Assembly: GCA_030691295.1 (NCBI GenBank)
Contig: JAUYEQ010000030.1
Coordinates: 1-27,349 of the forward strand
Source of the DNA: Bacteroidota bacterium
GTDB lineage: Bacteria; Bacteroidota; Bacteroidia; Bacteroidales; Prolixibacteraceae
Reading direction: 5' to 3'
Length of the DNA stretch: 27,349 nucleotides
The position numbers and the translations under genes are program-made. Positions 23,791-27,349 of this stretch are shown here, piece after piece. The notes under the pieces are model-generated. The model did not search any database, was not told the origin of the DNA, and was given only the letters and a program-made list of their open reading frames with translations. How positions within the stretch are numbered: the first letter of the stretch is position 1; each line of letters opens with the position of its first letter.

Positions 23791-25143
23791 ATGACCCCAT
23801 CCGAAAAAAATGCACTTGCTGTTAATCAATATTTAAATTTTCTTGCTGAAATTTTTCGGCAGCGCCTGAAGAACCATTTTGCGCAAGACAAGAAGCTGCC
23901 AAAGGCGAGTGATGTAATGAAAATTGTATCGGCCAGAGACGATTCCGAATTATCAACGTTTATTCGGAATCAGAAAATGTCGCCGGAAGAAATTACCGTC
24001 TTGATTCTTGCCCTTGCACCTCATGTACGGCCTGCATTTTTCGATTCGCTGATTGAGCAAAACCTGACCCAATCAGGTGATTTCCCTCAACTTGGCGGTA
24101 TTCGTGGCAAACAATTCCGGGGATTTTTAGCCAGTGGCGAAACGGCCTTATTTCTGCTGGCAGGCGATGAACTGCACAAACGGTTTGAATTCAGCAGGCT
24201 TTTTAGTTCCGAACATTTTTTTGCACAAAAAAACCTGATCTGGCTCGATGATGCTGAACCGGGCGAACCACCATTGAGCGGCAAGCTCGAAATTGGCCGC
24301 GATTACCTGGAACTTTTTATTCAGGGAAAAATATCGCGACCCAAAATGAGCATGGATTTTCCTGCGGAATACATCACCACTGAATTAACCGATGATGATC
24401 TGGTGCTGGCTTCATCCACAAACAGGCAAATTGCAGAACTCGAAAATTGGATTAAATATCAGGATACGCTGATGAACGACTGGAACATGAAACGCAGATT
24501 AAAACCGGGCTACCGGTCGCTTTTTCATGGGCCACCCGGAACTGGGAAAACACTTACCGCGTTGATTATCGGGAAAAATACAGGCCGGGATGTTTTCAGG
24601 ATTGACCTTTCAATGGTGGTTTCGAAGTTCATAGGCGAAACAGAAAAGAACTTATCGCAACTTTTCGAACGCGCAAAAAACAAAGACTGGATACTGTTCT
24701 TCGACGAGGCGGATGCATTGTTCGGGAAACGAACCAATGTACGCGATGCGCACGACAAATATGCCAACCAGGAAGTTGCTTACCTGCTGCAACGAATTGA
24801 AAACCATGATGGACTTGTTATTCTCGCCTCTAACTTCAAATCAAATATCGACGATGCCTTTATTCGACGGTTCCAGTCAGTGGTGTATTTTCCGCCTCCC
24901 ACAGCCGGAGAGCGACTTCAACTTTGGAAAAAGACGTTGCCTTCAAATGCCGGGCTTCAACTCCCCTCCGAAGCCGACTTATCTTCCATCGCCCGAAAAT
25001 ATGAAATAACCGGAGCTGGAATTGTCAATGTGGTACAATACTGCTGTCTGGAATCGTTGGCAAATAATTCAAATGAAATTACTGTCGAACAGATCAAAAC
25101 CGGCATAGAACGTGAGTATCAGAAGGAAGGAAAGGTATTCTGA
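23791..25143 (+). CDS. AAA+ ATPase of the eCIS locus, Afp15-like
   Basis: A 450-residue protein with an N-terminal helical domain (1-200) and one AAA+ module. Walker A is Gly-Pro-Pro-Gly-Thr-Gly-Lys253-Thr at 247-254; Walker B is Ile-Leu-Phe-Phe-Asp305-Glu306-Ala-Asp; sensor-1 is likely Asn348 and the arginine finger Arg359-Arg360. The Phe-Gly-Lys-Arg segment after Walker B is typical of the spastin/FtsH-like AAA clade. In Afp and PVC loci such an ATPase (Afp15) is required for particle assembly; this is the expected equivalent. It begins 10 bases after the stop of the 287-residue gene and is the last eCIS gene here. About 130 bases of AT-rich sequence follow with no clear terminator. Confidence 0.92.
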   Translation: MTPSEKNALAVNQYLNFLAEIFRQRLKNHFAQDKKLPKASDVMKIVSARDDSELSTFIRNQKMSPEEITVLILALAPHVRPAFFDSLIEQNLTQSGDFPQLGGIRGKQFRGFLASGETALFLLAGDELHKRFEFSRLFSSEHFFAQKNLIWLDDAEPGEPPLSGKLEIGRDYLELFIQGKISRPKMSMDFPAEYITTELTDDDLVLASSTNRQIAELENWIKYQDTLMNDWNMKRRLKPGYRSLFHGPPGTGKTLTALIIGKNTGRDVFRIDLSMVVSKFIGETEKNLSQLFERAKNKDWILFFDEADALFGKRTNVRDAHDKYANQEVAYLLQRIENHDGLVILASNFKSNIDDAFIRRFQSVVYFPPPTAGERLQLWKKTLPSNAGLQLPSEADLSSIARKYEITGAGIVNVVQYCCLESLANNSNEITVEQIKTGIEREYQKEGKVF

Positions 25144-25207
25144 ATGAGATGACTCAGCCCTGATCCGAATGGATAAAAATCAAAAAAAATAAATTTTATT
25201 AATATTT

Positions 25208-27283
<2,076 letters not shown>

Positions 27284-27349
27284 TATTGATTAAGCTTCGT
27301 ATCCAGCTATCTGTCAAACGGTAGTGTCCCTTCTGAAATTTTATACTAT

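Noticed and set aside
1..25143. Prophage or type VI secretion system
   Set aside because: No capsid, terminase, portal, lysis or TssJLM genes are seen. The DUF5908, LysM-tube, CIS tape-measure and AAA+ genes together point to an eCIS.
27318..27349. Possible end of an insertion sequence (GGTAGTGTCCC...)
   Set aside because: Only about 30 bases are visible, with no matching inverted end or transposase in the window.

Overview
The window is most of an extracellular contractile injection system (eCIS, a phage-tail-like secretion device of the Afp/PVC/MAC type). It reads left to right on the + strand and is followed by a separate two-gene lipid-type operon. The host is most likely a member of the Bacteroidota. 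The evidence is a candidate promoter of the Bacteroidota type (TTG, 21 nt, TAnnTTTG) before the last operon, start codons in A-rich rather than Shine-Dalgarno contexts, a serine-palmitoyltransferase-like gene, dispersed repeats of kinds I associate with that phylum, and moderate GC.

Layout of the structural genes: C-terminal part of the tail sheath (1-849, start outside the window), two paralogous inner-tube proteins (904-1335, 1345-1797), a 58-residue DUF5908/Afp6-like protein (1808-1984), a tube/LysM baseplate adaptor (1984-2655) and a VgrG-like spike (2657-4408). A 256-bp repeat-filled gap follows, then the PAAR tip (4665-4958), a gp25-like baseplate wedge (4971-5393), a baseplate J/Afp11-like protein (5396-8758) and an Afp12-like wedge protein (8751-11576). 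After a second repeat-bearing gap of 284 bp come a very large PKD-like, probably baseplate- or fibre-associated protein (11861-16357) and a tape-measure-family protein (16357-17838).

The accessory/cargo section comes next. A 1357-residue protein (17848-21921) carries a cysteine-amidase-like module, the eCIS core domain (DUF4157, HExxH) and an HNH-like module, then a long beta-rich region. A TPR protein (21934-22905) and a 287-residue protein with a charged 12-residue repeat and a C-terminal eCIS core domain (22917-23780) follow. The AAA+ ATPase typical of these clusters (23791-25143) closes the locus. Gaps between the other eCIS genes are short or overlapping, so they probably form one long transcript. 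No sheath N-terminus, tail terminator/cap gene or obvious immunity gene is visible.

The last operon (25275-27283) encodes an alpha-oxoamine synthase resembling serine palmitoyltransferase and an overlapping short-chain dehydrogenase, a plausible first two steps of sphingolipid base synthesis. It has its own candidate promoter and is probably unrelated to the injection machine.

The most interesting part is the cargo section. The large protein contains a segment of about 33% GC (19201-20100, hand-counted) inside a gene that is about 47-50% GC on both sides, centred on the HNH-like module. This suggests a swapped toxin cassette. The two core-domain proteins share an N-terminal motif and repeated hydrophobic-Gln-Lys/Arg tripeptides that could be a loading or processing signal. 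No tRNA, rRNA, CRISPR array or transposase gene was seen.
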